Position numbers and translations under genes: made by a program. A stretch of DNA of 64,000 nt from Paenibacillus terrae (GTDB lineage Bacteria; Bacillota; Bacilli; Paenibacillales; Paenibacillaceae), in contig NZ_PNXQ01000016.1 in the NCBI RefSeq assembly GCF_005217525.1, positions 577,907 to 641,906 on the forward strand, read 5' to 3'. How positions within the stretch are numbered: the first letter of the stretch is position 1; every line of letters starts with the position of its first letter. Below the pieces are notes generated by a model, which saw only the letters and a list, made by a program, of their open reading frames with translations, did no database searches and had not been told where the DNA came from. Positions 52,783 through 63,400 of this stretch are shown here, piece by piece.

Positions 52783-53601
52783 CTAAGAGAAAAGCAAAGT
52801 CCCCAATAATCGTTCTTTACAGTTTTTGGCCTCCTGCTGCTCTTTTGGGTTTTTATCCATCCTGTTGCTATTGCCCTGTGATCGTTGTCCCCCTATGCAG
52901 GCTCCACAGTGACATCGTTCTGTTGTCGCGTGTACATCCTCTCTGGAGTCCCGTAATAACCGAACGTAATCCAGAGATTGCTGTAAAGAAGCAGGACCCG
53001 GGATAAATCGGACTTTTTTTCCTTCCAGCAGACAGGAGACCTCAATGAGCTGAGGAAGAGCACCAAATGCATAATAACAAAAAACATTCGTCAAATGTTG
53101 AAATGTATGAATAACGTTGAGATTATAATCCACGATGTACTTCTGAATCAGTAAGGAATCGGCTCCAGCTGACAGTTGCCAGGCCGCCTGCACAATAATC
53201 GAAATGTCAACCTCAAGCTCAGGGACCGACGTGCAAAATTGCTCGTACAACATCACTGGCACTGACAAGTCCCTATTTAACGCACAAATTTTAGACAGCT
53301 CGCCTGACACTTTATTTTTGACGTCCCAGTAATGGAACAACGATTCGAAGCCGGTTGGCTGTGTGGGCCACCATTTCTCCAGCACGTACTGGACGGGGAT
53401 TTCCCGCCGCACCTCTACTTCCATTCCGAAGTATTCATTTAGCGCATGCCCTACCGCATATTGAACCCGTTGCCTCCAATTCCAGCCTTCACGCCCGCGC
53501 TTTCCCTGCGATTGACGGGTAGACTGAGGAGTTCTCCACATCTCCTCAAGCTGATAGTCGTGCAGAAGAGGAAAGCCGCTTAAGCTATCGCTGTTGCGCA
53601 T
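52783..53601 (-). CDS. Hypothetical protein with C-terminal CxCxxC, flavodoxin partner
   Basis: About 272 residues, not recognised. A basic, tryptophan-rich start (EEMWRTPQSTRQSQG, WNWRQRVQYAVGHALNEYFG) leads to a helical middle (MLYEQFCTSVPELEVDISII, FQHLTNVFCYYAFGALPQL). Near the end RCHCGACIGG offers three clustered cysteines that could bind a metal. ATG at 53601 has AGGGATAGG. It starts 20 bases after the flavodoxin stop, so it is probably iron-regulated with it. Confidence 0.55.
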   Translation of the reverse strand: MRNSDSLSGFPLLHDYQLEEMWRTPQSTRQSQGKRGREGWNWRQRVQYAVGHALNEYFGMEVEVRREIPVQYVLEKWWPTQPTGFESLFHYWDVKNKVSGELSKICALNRDLSVPVMLYEQFCTSVPELEVDISIIVQAAWQLSAGADSLLIQKYIVDYNLNVIHTFQHLTNVFCYYAFGALPQLIEVSCLLEGKKVRFIPGPASLQQSLDYVRLLRDSREDVHATTERCHCGACIGGQRSQGNSNRMDKNPKEQQEAKNCKERLLGTLLFS

Positions 53602-53621
53602 ACCTATCCCTCGCTCTCTTC

Positions 53622-54080
53622 TCAGGACACCCCAATACCAGCCTGTGCAAATTGTCTTCCGTAAGCCCTGCAATTTTCCTTCTCATCATCCAGTGGGTTG
53701 AATTCGATCTTCAAGCTCTCCTGAACAACAGCTGCACCACGTTCTTTGACTTTTTCCTCTACCAGGTCAACCGCACCGCAGAATTGCGTATAGGATGTAT
53801 CTCCGCTGCCAAATACAGCGGTCTTTTTACCGGACAAATCAAGCTCATCCAGTTCCTCGTAAAAATCTAAAAATTCATCAGGAAGCTCACCATCTCCCCA
53901 TGTATATACACCCAACAGGAACCCGTCATAGCCGAGCAGTTCCTGCGCGCTGCAATCATACGAAGCCTTCAACTCCGCCTCATGTCCTGCCTGGCGGACG
54001 CCTTCGGCGATCAATTCTGCGATTTCCTCTGTATTACCAGTCATACTGGCATAAGCAATCATGATTTTACCCAAGTTCAT
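53622..54080 (-). CDS. Flavodoxin (short-chain, YkuN/YkuP-like)
   Basis: 152 residues. The FMN phosphate loop IAYASMTGNTEEIAE is at the start; the isoalloxazine loops are LGVYTWGDGELPDE and VFGSGDTSYTQFCGAVD. Flavodoxins replace ferredoxin under iron limitation, which fits the Fur box upstream. Confidence 0.93.
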   Translation of the reverse strand: MNLGKIMIAYASMTGNTEEIAELIAEGVRQAGHEAELKASYDCSAQELLGYDGFLLGVYTWGDGELPDEFLDFYEELDELDLSGKKTAVFGSGDTSYTQFCGAVDLVEEKVKERGAAVVQESLKIEFNPLDDEKENCRAYGRQFAQAGIGVS

Positions 54081-54137
54081 CCCTCACTTTTGTTAGACAT
54101 ATGGAATGCATTCATTCCCTATTACTTAAATAATATT

Positions 54138-54158
54138 TGATAATGATTCTCATTGTCA
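54138..54158 (-). promoter_or_regulatory. Fur box
   Basis: TGATAATGATTCTCATTGTCA fits the 7-1-7 dyad TGATAAT-N-ATTATCA with few changes. It lies about 60 bases before the flavodoxin start. Predicts derepression when iron is scarce. Confidence 0.8.
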
Positions 54159-54205
54159 AATATTAATTTCAAATAAGTGTTTTACACATGGTGCAACATA
54201 CGCAA

Positions 54206-54230
54206 AACAGCCGCATAGCATGCGGCTGTT
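54206..54230 (-). terminator. Terminator of araA
   Basis: AACAGCCGCAT (54206-54216) pairs perfectly with ATGCGGCTGTT (54220-54230) around a 3-base loop; TTTTG follows on the minus strand. A further small stem, GCTGCTT/AAGCAGC, lies at about 54250-54272. Confidence 0.8.
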
Positions 54231-54290
54231 CGCTGATAAACCCTATGAGTAGGCTGCTTCAACAAGCAGCTTGTTTATTTATTGCATCCA

Positions 54291-55772
54291 TTATTTATTA
54301 CGCCAGTACAGTTCATTCCATTGCAGCTCCTGACGGAACTGACGGATGTTCGTGTTGTTGTCAATGACGACGGCTTCTATGCCTGTCAGCTCTGCGTAAT
54401 CCAGCAATTGCTCCGTGGTTACAGCATAGGACAACACCGTATGATGCGCTCCACCCGCATGAATCCATGCTTCTGCGGACACTTCCAGAGAAGGCTCAGG
54501 TTTCCATAAAACGCTGGCTACAGGCAGCTTCGGCATTTGGTTTTTATTTTCCACAGCATGGATTTGGTTAATAATCAGACGGTAACGTCCTCCCAATTCA
54601 ATGATGGATGCTACAAGCGCCTTACCCGGTTTGCCTTCAAAAATAAGACGAGCCGGATCGGCTTTGCCGCCAATACCCAACGGTTGAACATCAATACGCG
54701 GTTTGTTTACAGCAATCGTCGGACATACCTCCAGCATATGAGAACCCAAATTCAGTTCATTGCCCGGCTCCAAATGATAGGTGTAATCTTCCATAAAGGA
54801 AGTATCCACATTATTCGCCATCAGCTTCATCAGGCGCGTCAACGCTGCCGTTTTCCAGTCACCCTCGCCGCCGAATCCGTAACCTTGGGCCATCAAACGC
54901 TGAACCGCCAAACCAGGCAGTTGTTTCAGACCATGCAGGTCTTCAAACGTTGTCGTAAAGGCTCCAAATTCTCCGTCCTGCAAAAACTTTTTCAAGCCCA
55001 GCTCAATACGAGCCTGCTCCAAAATAGAATCACGTACTGCTCCCGGTTGCTTGGCTTCTGCGGATAGCTCATACAGGTCATGGTATTCCTCGAACAGGGA
55101 GTTAATATCCCCCTCTGACACGTTATTAACGACCTCAACCAGATCACCCACACCATAGCCATTGATTGACCAGCCCAACTGGGCCTGAGCAGATACTTTG
55201 TTGCCGTCGGTTACAGCTACTTCACGCATATTGTCACCAAAACGGGCTACTTTGAGATTTTGGCTTTCGCTATAAGCAGCAGCCGTGGACATCCAGCCGC
55301 CGATGCGTTTCTGAACGCCTTCTTCCTCCCAATAGCCAACAACGACTTTGCGAGTTACACCCAGACGGGCACCGATAAAGCCAAATTCACGGTCACCATG
55401 CGCGGATTGGTTCAGGTTCATAAAGTCCATATCAATACTATCCCAAGGGATATCACGGTTAAATTGAGTATGCAGGTGCAACAATGGCTTTGCCAAACGC
55501 GTCAAGCCAGCAATCCACATTTTCGCTGGAGAAAATGTATGCATCCAGGTAATAATCCCTGCACACAGGTCATCTCCGTTCGCATCAATAATAAGACGGC
55601 GAATCGCGTCAGAATTCGTCAGAACCGGCTTTAATACCACTTCAAATGGTAAATGACCACTTCGGTTCAATCCCTCAACAATTTGACGAGAATGCTCTTG
55701 TACCTGATCGAGCGTCTCGGGTCCATACAAATGCTGACTTCCTGTAGCAAACCAAAATTTAAACGGTTTCAT
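54291..55772 (-). CDS. araA: L-arabinose isomerase
   Basis: 493 residues, the family length. Signatures: [43 protein letters not shown], and histidines in NLGSHMLEV and the [10 protein letters not shown] end. Converts L-arabinose to L-ribulose. ATG 55772 has AGGAGG. It is alone here: no araB, araD or transporter is adjacent. Confidence 0.96.
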   Translation of the reverse strand: MKPFKFWFATGSQHLYGPETLDQVQEHSRQIVEGLNRSGHLPFEVVLKPVLTNSDAIRRLIIDANGDDLCAGIITWMHTFSPAKMWIAGLTRLAKPLLHLHTQFNRDIPWDSIDMDFMNLNQSAHGDREFGFIGARLGVTRKVVVGYWEEEGVQKRIGGWMSTAAAYSESQNLKVARFGDNMREVAVTDGNKVSAQAQLGWSINGYGVGDLVEVVNNVSEGDINSLFEEYHDLYELSAEAKQPGAVRDSILEQARIELGLKKFLQDGEFGAFTTTFEDLHGLKQLPGLAVQRLMAQGYGFGGEGDWKTAALTRLMKLMANNVDTSFMEDYTYHLEPGNELNLGSHMLEVCPTIAVNKPRIDVQPLGIGGKADPARLIFEGKPGKALVASIIELGGRYRLIINQIHAVENKNQMPKLPVASVLWKPEPSLEVSAEAWIHAGGAHHTVLSYAVTTEQLLDYAELTGIEAVVIDNNTNIRQFRQELQWNELYWRNK

Positions 55773-55832
55773 AATTAAAAATTCCTCCTGTCAGGAAATA
55801 AGTATAGTTGCAGCTGTATTCATAGATAAACT

Positions 55833-55850
55833 ATTATGTACGTACAATCT
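55833..55850 (-). promoter_or_regulatory. AraR box, proximal
   Basis: ATTATGTACGTACAATCT contains the AraR core TGTACGTACA of Bacillus. It lies about 60 bases before the araA start. Confidence 0.75.
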
Positions 55851-55884
55851 AATATTTTTCTCAATATTATGATGAAAAATGATT

Positions 55885-55900
55885 AGTTGTACGTACAAGT
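55885..55900 (-). promoter_or_regulatory. AraR box, distal
   Basis: AGTTGTACGTACAAGT, closer to the consensus ATTTGTACGTACAAAT. Its centre is about 50 bases from the proximal box, a spacing suited to cooperative binding with looping. Confidence 0.8.
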
Positions 55901-55921
55901 AGGATTGACTTCATTTTAATA

Positions 55922-55935
55922 TGGAAGCGCTCTAA
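55922..55935 (-). promoter_or_regulatory. cre-like site (catabolite repression)
   Basis: TGGAAGCGCTCTAA fits the CcpA consensus TGWNANCGNTNWCA at all but about one or two positions. It lies upstream of both AraR boxes. The remaining sequence to 56053 shows nothing further. Confidence 0.6.
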
Positions 55936-56054
55936 TTACAAGTGTATTCGGCAAAAAAATATTTTTTATCTGGAAACTGAGCACTTCTCCTAGGTTAATG
56001 TCCTAAGCATCTTAGTAAACAAGCACGTAAGCCCTAATAGTCATGACATATCAA

Positions 56055-56091
56055 ACAATGCCAAGCCCTATAATTAGGACTTGGCATTGTT
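56055..56091 (-). terminator. Terminator of the NRPS-exporter operon
   Basis: AACAATGCCAAG (about 56054-56065) pairs perfectly with CTTGGCATTGTT (56080-56091), with further pairing toward the loop; the T run is short. Confidence 0.7.
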
Positions 56092-56153
56092 GTGAGGAAA
56101 TTCCCACACAAAGTTGATCATCTATTTTACATGAAAAACAGACATTAAAACTT

Positions 56154-57419
56154 TTAACTTACTTCATTTGTTGCATGAGGATGCCCCAACCCACCTGCCT
56201 TCTCTAATGGAATTTCAAACTGACGAACTGTCTTGATAAAGAACATGATTAGTCCAGACAATACGGTAATTAGGGCGCTGAAAAACAAGACCTCAGGCAG
56301 TGAGAATCGCAAAGCTAACGCGCCGCCAATCAGAGCTCCCAGCGGAAGGGCCGCATTCGAGAGGGTATTCGTAAAGGCGATCACACGTCCTAACAGCGGT
56401 AAGGGAGTAATAATTTGGATCAAAGACATTTGCAATACATTAATTATACCTGTAAAAGCACCTATTAGGAGAGCCGCCAGTAGTTTCATCCACATCTGGG
56501 GCATCACAGAAAACAGGAAAATGGCAAGTCCTGTAGCTACCCATGCAGCTGCAATGGTAAGACCGTTCCTTTTAAGCACATTTACCAGAAAAGAACCTAC
56601 AAAAATGCCGATGAAATAAGAAATATACAGCAAACTGTAATAGATTGGCGAACCGTAATCGACAGCAATGGAGGGCATAGTAATAATCAGAAAAGCCATT
56701 GAAAAGTTGGCAAGAGCAAAGAATGGCAACATAATTCGCAAAAAGGTGTGGCGTTTTACAAAGGTATATCCTTCTTTCAGTTCTCTCCAATAGTGCCCTA
56801 ATGTTAGCGAGCCCTCGCTATGTGTCCCTTCCGTTGAATGAGTGTCAAGCTGTTTGCTGAGTCTAATATATACGACACCTGCAAGGAACAGCATACCGCT
56901 GGCCAATAAAAAGGTGTTTTGCATACCCATAGCGATAATGAGCGAAGCTCCAGCCAGATAACCAGCGATATTAATGATCTGGTCCGACGATGAAATCATA
57001 GAGTTCGCCCTAATAATTAAATCTGGTACACGAACAAGTTGAGGCAGCATTTTACTGTTAGCAGGATAGAACAGCATGGAGAAGCAAGACGCTATAAAAA
57101 CGATCGCGAGGATAATTATCAAATTGGTCATCCCGTCTCGAATAAGAAACGGGACAATCGAAATTAGAATCGCCTGCGCAAACAAAGCAATGCTGGCCAA
57201 GCGTGCGGGTGAATAGCGATCTACGAGTGGGCCAACAAAAAAGCTGAAAATAGATGCTGTAGATACCGCCGCATACGTGAAGCTGGTAAATGCCACTGAC
57301 TGCGTCGATTGCTGAACAAAATATAACAACACAATGGAATAAATGCTATCCGCTATATTTGCCACGGTACGTGAAGCAAAAAAGCGGACAAACCGATTGT
57401 CTTTGAATAAATGATTCAC
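56154..57419 (-). CDS. MFS exporter, probable NRPS product efflux
   Basis: 421 residues with 12 membrane segments, of the EntS/macrolide-efflux-like MFS group: FVRFFASRTVANIADSIYSI at the start, FFVGPLVDRYSPARL after segment 2, and a conserved YPANSKMLPQLV segment. Starts 12 bases after the NRPS stop, so it is co-transcribed and likely exports or gives immunity to the peptide. Ends before a strong hairpin. Confidence 0.85.
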   Translation of the reverse strand: MNHLFKDNRFVRFFASRTVANIADSIYSIVLLYFVQQSTQSVAFTSFTYAAVSTASIFSFFVGPLVDRYSPARLASIALFAQAILISIVPFLIRDGMTNLIIILAIVFIASCFSMLFYPANSKMLPQLVRVPDLIIRANSMISSSDQIINIAGYLAGASLIIAMGMQNTFLLASGMLFLAGVVYIRLSKQLDTHSTEGTHSEGSLTLGHYWRELKEGYTFVKRHTFLRIMLPFFALANFSMAFLIITMPSIAVDYGSPIYYSLLYISYFIGIFVGSFLVNVLKRNGLTIAAAWVATGLAIFLFSVMPQMWMKLLAALLIGAFTGIINVLQMSLIQIITPLPLLGRVIAFTNTLSNAALPLGALIGGALALRFSLPEVLFFSALITVLSGLIMFFIKTVRQFEIPLEKAGGLGHPHATNEVS

Positions 57420-57431
57420 GTTTTCAGCTCC

Positions 57432-60400
57432 CTACTGCCGTATGGCTAGGTCAGAAATAATCTTATCGTTAGCAGCTTGCAATATTCGATAGATATCCTC
57501 ATGTTTCTCTTCATATGGTAGGCGCAGGAATATTTGAAGTACTGCTCCAGTATGGGCAGCTTCAAAGAAAATCACTTCTTCTCCGTCAACTAAGGTTGTA
57601 CTTCTGTTTAAGGTGCTCAACATCTTCGAGGCCTCTTGCATTTCTCCCAGGTAATTGAACACGATTGGTAATTGTCCAAGTCCCTTTTTTAGCATACTGC
57701 TTGCTTGCGGATAGATAGGCTCCATTTCTTCATTAAAAATTAAATTAAAGAAGTTTAAATGATGATTTGCAGCAACGCTTAATTGTTTTTTGATCACCGC
57801 ATGATAAGATGGCATTTCTTCCTTATGGAGTAATACGGGAATATGATCAATGTATTCTCCCACGGATTCAAAGTAATTCCGATCCCCATACTGTCTTCCA
57901 TACTGCGTTAACCATAACGGAATTTCTGATTTTCGGAAATAAATACCAAAAAATTGAAATGCCATTTGTAGAGAAATATCCCAAAAGTTCACAGAATCAT
58001 TCTGCATTGAAATACTCGGTAGTGTTATATCCCATTGATACGTTGTCATTTGTCCATATTTGAATTCCCGGGTCAGCTTATAAATTTGACTTGTACTCTC
58101 AACAAATGACTGGAGCTTATATTGCTCAACAATTTGCTGATCACTTATCCCCTGTGGTCCTTGACGAATATGTTTGGCATAGTCCATATAATGGAATACC
58201 TCTGTTGTATGCTCCAGTTGTGGATCCTCATATTCTTCAAGTAACTGACTCTCCAAAATCATGCTGCTCGTGCCATCGAAAATAATGTGTGAGCACGGCA
58301 GAAGCAATAAGTGTTCCCGTAAATTCAAGCGAATCAATGCAATTCGGTATTGTAAAGATTTCGTCTGCTCATACGGTTCAAAATAAAGATGCGACATGAT
58401 AGACGAAAGGAGCTTACGCTGGATTGGTATCGGATATGCCGATAGATCCACCATAGGTAAAGATAAGTTCTCCGGGATTGATCGGACTTCCCAAGTCCAA
58501 CCCCCGTCCGATTGAATCAGTACGCTACGCAGTAATTCATGCCTGCGCATGAGCTGCTGAACAGCTGTGGACAGACGTTGCTTATCTACATAGTGATTCA
58601 GATGAATCACCGTGCCAGAAGAAGCAGGATGCTGCAAATGATAATGTTGAGCAGGTGCCAGTGGAAACTGTCCGATCGCCTCTGAGCTTAGCAAACTACC
58701 ATTCCAAGTTGCATTCATTTCATCAATTATTGAAATAAATTCCATTGATTGAGAGTGAAGAACGTCTTCCTGTTCATCATCTGTTATTGTAATTTGGCCT
58801 GCATCCTCTCCACCCATAGGCACAATGTAATGCGGATGCAGGTCAGGATGTACATGAGACGGAATGAAAGCAACGATCTTATCAACCTGATCTGCTCGAA
58901 ATGGATGTACTTGTAGAAACAGATAGTCTTGCTCATCAACCGACACAAATTGAAGCAAAGCTTGTACATCAAAAGTGTTGCTAATCCACTGTTCAGCTTC
59001 CGAAATACTGGAAATCCATGATGTGTTATGGTGTGTGTCACAACGTTCAGCTTGCAGCAAATCAGATAAACCACGAACAGTTTGATGTTGTAATACCTGA
59101 TGGATTCCTAGATTGATACCTTTTTCCTGTGCTTTAGAGACAAGCAGTATAGCCTTTAGAGATTGACCTCCGAGTTCAAAAAAGTTATTGTCAATGCCTA
59201 CCTTTTCCGCGCCAAGCACCGTTTGCCAAAGCTCTACAAGTTGTTGTTCTAATGCATTTCTCGGGGCAACGTATTCTTCATTCCAACTACCTGTCCCTTT
59301 CGGTAAGGGTAGCGCTTTGCGGTCGATTTTCCCATTCGGGGTCAGGGGCATATACTGCAACTGCATAAGGTATGAAGGAACCATGTAATTGGGTAACTTT
59401 TTCAGCAGCGTGTTACGCAGTTCGCTTACACTTACTTCACGTTCTGCCACATAGTATGCGACCAGTTGGTCTGGCCCCTGTTCTTCTGCATTTGACAGCA
59501 CAATGGCCTCTTGCACAGCCTCCATTTTCAAAATTTGCGCCTCTACCTCACCCAATTCAATCCGATACCCTCTGATTTTCACCTGATGGTCGATCCGACC
59601 CAAGTACTCAATGTTGCCATCCGGCATCCATCTTGCCAAGTCACCCGTTCGGTACATCCGTTCATAACTTGCTTCTCCGCTACTAAACGGATTTTTCACA
59701 AATTTTTCAGCAGTCAACTCCGGACGACCCAGATAACCCCGCGCTAACCCCGGACCGGATACACACAGTTCACCCGGCACACCCACGGGAGCTAAACGAC
59801 CATGCGCATCCACCATGTACACGCGATGATTCGGTATAGGACGCCCGATTGTAATCAGATCCTCAGCTCGCGGATCTTCAGACACGGACCATACCGATGT
59901 CGCGACCGAGTTTTCTGTTGGACCATAAGCATTGTAATACGCCACTTTCTCCTTCCACTTAAGCACCAGCTCTATTGAGGCTGCTGAGCCTGCTGTGACC
60001 AAAATGCGTAAGTCTGGCATACGTGCTGGTTCCAGATACACCGTATAGGTAGGTGGGAGTGTGGCCACTGTAATTCGATGTTCCGACATGTACTTCTCAA
60101 ACCACTCATAATTCAAAATCGTCTCTTGTGTCGGTACGTACAATGTCGCTCCACTGAATAGCCCCTGGAAGATTTCCCAGCAGGATGCATCAAACGAATA
60201 GCTGGCGAATAACAACACATGATCTGATGAGATAATCTGTAGCGTTTGATCAAAATACGTTTTCAGATTGGACAATCCTCGGTGTTCCAGCATAACTCCT
60301 TTGGGCTGTCCCGTGGTTCCCGATGTATAAATAACATACGCGAGGTTATTTGAACCACTTACCGAATCTAGGTTTGAACCATCCTTGTGATATATGGATG

Positions 60401-63400
60401 TTTTCCCATTCAGGATCAGCACCTGACCCTCAAACATCCCTTTTTCCACCAGATGACTTTGCGTCAACAGCAGTTTTGTTCCGGAATCTTCCAGCATGTA
60501 TTGGATTCGCTCCTGTGGATACGTCGGATCAATTGGCACATAAGCCCCACCAGCCTTGAGCACTGCCAATATGCCTACGATCATCTCAATAGAACGTTCA
60601 ACAAGTAAACCAATTCGCTGATCTGACTGCACACCATAAGATCGCAGCGTTCTTGCCAATTGATTGGCGCGCTTATTCAGCTCACGGTAGGTCAACTGCT
60701 CTCCTTCGAAATACAAGGCGATCTGCTCTGGCGTCTGCAACACTTGCGCTTCAAACAAGCCGTGAATCGTCTGCTCGTGCGCGTACTCTGCTGCCGTATC
60801 TCCCCAAATCGCCAGAATTTGTTCGCGCTCCTGCTCCGTCACAATGTCCAACTCGCGCACTCGAATGTCCGGTTTCGCCACCACTTGCTCCAGCAGCTGT
60901 ATTAGATGGCCCTGAATTTGTTCTACACTCGCACGGTCAAACACCAATGCATTGTAGCTAAAGCTCATTTGGATCGTTTTTCCTGGCAACACCGCCAGAT
61001 TAAAGTCGTCGTTCGTTGACTCGGCTACCTTTGCTGTCCATAGGCTGAGGTCGAATTCTTCACTATCACTCATATGCCCCACTTCTTCCTCCACCAGAAC
61101 ATCTGCAAAAATGACGCTATGGTTGATCCAATCCTGAATGAGCTTAGATAGCCCCTGAATCTCATGGGGTGGATATGTGGCATGCACACGTGCATACTTG
61201 AGTAACTTTTCGTTTTGCTTCATTAATTCTGTGAACAAACTGTTTTCTCCGCCTTGGATACGCACAGGCATCGTGTTTATAAATGCTCCCGTCACTGCTT
61301 CTGTATTTGCCATATCAGCCGCCTGACCTACTACATGTACGCTGCCGAACACAACGTCCTCAGTTCCGTTATATCTTTGCAGTAAAATCCCCCATGCCGC
61401 CTGTAGTAACGTACTGACCGATACCTCTTCCTGCTCGGCGATTCGTCGTATTCCGACGGTCAGCTCCATACCCAGATCCAGATGTACATACTCCGCCTGA
61501 TATGTTGTCTGATTCTGCTTTTTAGCCTGCGGTAAATGGGCTTGTTCCTCGTACCCGGCCAGATAGTTGCTCCAGTAGCGTAATGCTTTTTGGCGTTCTT
61601 GATGCTCTTTCAGAACAGGCACCGTTTCTTCCGTAGTGACCCATTCCAGCTCTCCAAGTGTTAGATCCGGGTTCACCACAACCGTCTCCACCAATCGTAT
61701 AAAGTGGCGCGTCATCTGCTCTACTGTTTCCCGCTCATATAGCGATGTCGCATACTCTAATCCGAACCGAATACCCGCTGCTCCCTCACTGGCTTCCAGC
61801 GTCAAATCAAACTTTGCCGGGGCTTGCTCCATCCCATATGGACGGAAGCTCAGGTCAGCCAGCTTCAACTCGTTTTGCTCCGTGTTTTGCAACACAAACA
61901 TCGTATCAAACAGCGGATTGCGGCTCATGTCACGCTTCACCTTCAGCTTGTCCACCAGTTCCTCAAATGGATAGTCCTGATGCTCATACGCCTTCAATGC
62001 ATGTTTCTTCACATTCTCCACATAGCTACGGAATGTTTGCCCTGCGGTTGGGTAATTACGCATAGCCAGCGTCCCAACGAACATTCCAATGACTGGCTCC
62101 AGATCCGCATGCGGTCGGCCGGCTATCGGGCTACCTACAATAATATCCTCCTGCCCGGTGTACTGATGCAGCAATGCTGTATAGGCTGCCAACAGCACCA
62201 TGTACAGCGTCGAGCCTGTTTCGGCCGCCAGCTCTTTCAGGCGCTGGCTGGCCTTCCCGTCCAATTCGAATTCCACTGTAGCCCCTGCTGTACTTCGCAC
62301 CTCTGGACGAATAAAGTCGGTCGCCAGGTTCAAAACGGGTAACTCACCATCAAAGGTGTCCAGCCAATACGCTTCCTGTTGCTTTAACCAGCCCTGCTGC
62401 ACTCCATTTTGCTGCCATACGGCATAGTCTCTATATTGTATCCGTAATGGAGATAACTTTTCATCGTTGTACAAGCGAACTAATTCATTGGCCAAAATAT
62501 TGGTTGATACGCCATCCGAAATAATATGGTGCATGTCCAGCATCAACAGATACTGCGGTACTTTTTTTTCTCCTTGTACGCCCAAATCCAATAATCCCAC
62601 ACGTAACAGCGGAGCGGATTGTAAATCAAACGGACGCACAAAAGAACGAATACGTTTTTTTATGTTCGCACCTACAGCAAGCAAATCCTTTAAGGCACGA
62701 TTTTCTAGTAATTTGCTATATTCGACCTCGAACAATACAGTATCGTGAATCCGCTGCATCGGCTTGTTGTCCACCATTTCAAAGCTAGTACGGAGGGTGG
62801 CATGACGTGAGATCAACTGATGAAACACTTCTTCTAACCTTTTAACATTGAGAGGTCCACTCACCTGGAACGCAGCGTACATATTGTAATTCACATCGTT
62901 AGGATCAAGTTGTTGCAGCATATACATCCGTTTTTGTGCCGAGGACAACGGATAAAAGTCACGTTCTTCCGTTACCGAAACCGACACATACGCCACCTGA
63001 TTAAGATCTTTAAGCACTACCGCCAGTTGTTCAATTGTCGGCGCTTCAAAAATAATTCGTAACGAGATAGATTTGTTAAGTTCTTTGTGAATCTTCGAAA
63101 CCAGCGTCATCGCACGTAGAGAATGTCCGCCGATCTCAAAAAAGTTATCTTTCACACCAATTTTATTCAATCCAAGCACATCTTGCCATATTTTTACCAA
63201 CTTCGATTCCGCCTCCGTACGCGGCTCAGCATAATCTGCTCCGCTTTGCAGGCTGCCTTCCGGTGCTGGCAGTGACTTCCGATCAATTTTTCCGTTCGAG
63301 GTCAGCGGAATATGCTCCAACTGTACGAAGTATGCAGGCACCATATAATTTGGAAGTTCCTTAGCTAGCAAGCTGCGCAATTCACCCGCATCCACATCTT

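Noticed and set aside
57432-58700. Calling the NRPS terminal domain an epimerisation domain
   Set aside because: FNYLGEM fits, but the carrier before it has GGQSLKA, not the GGDSI form expected before an E domain, and the first catalytic His is absent. Left as condensation-like.
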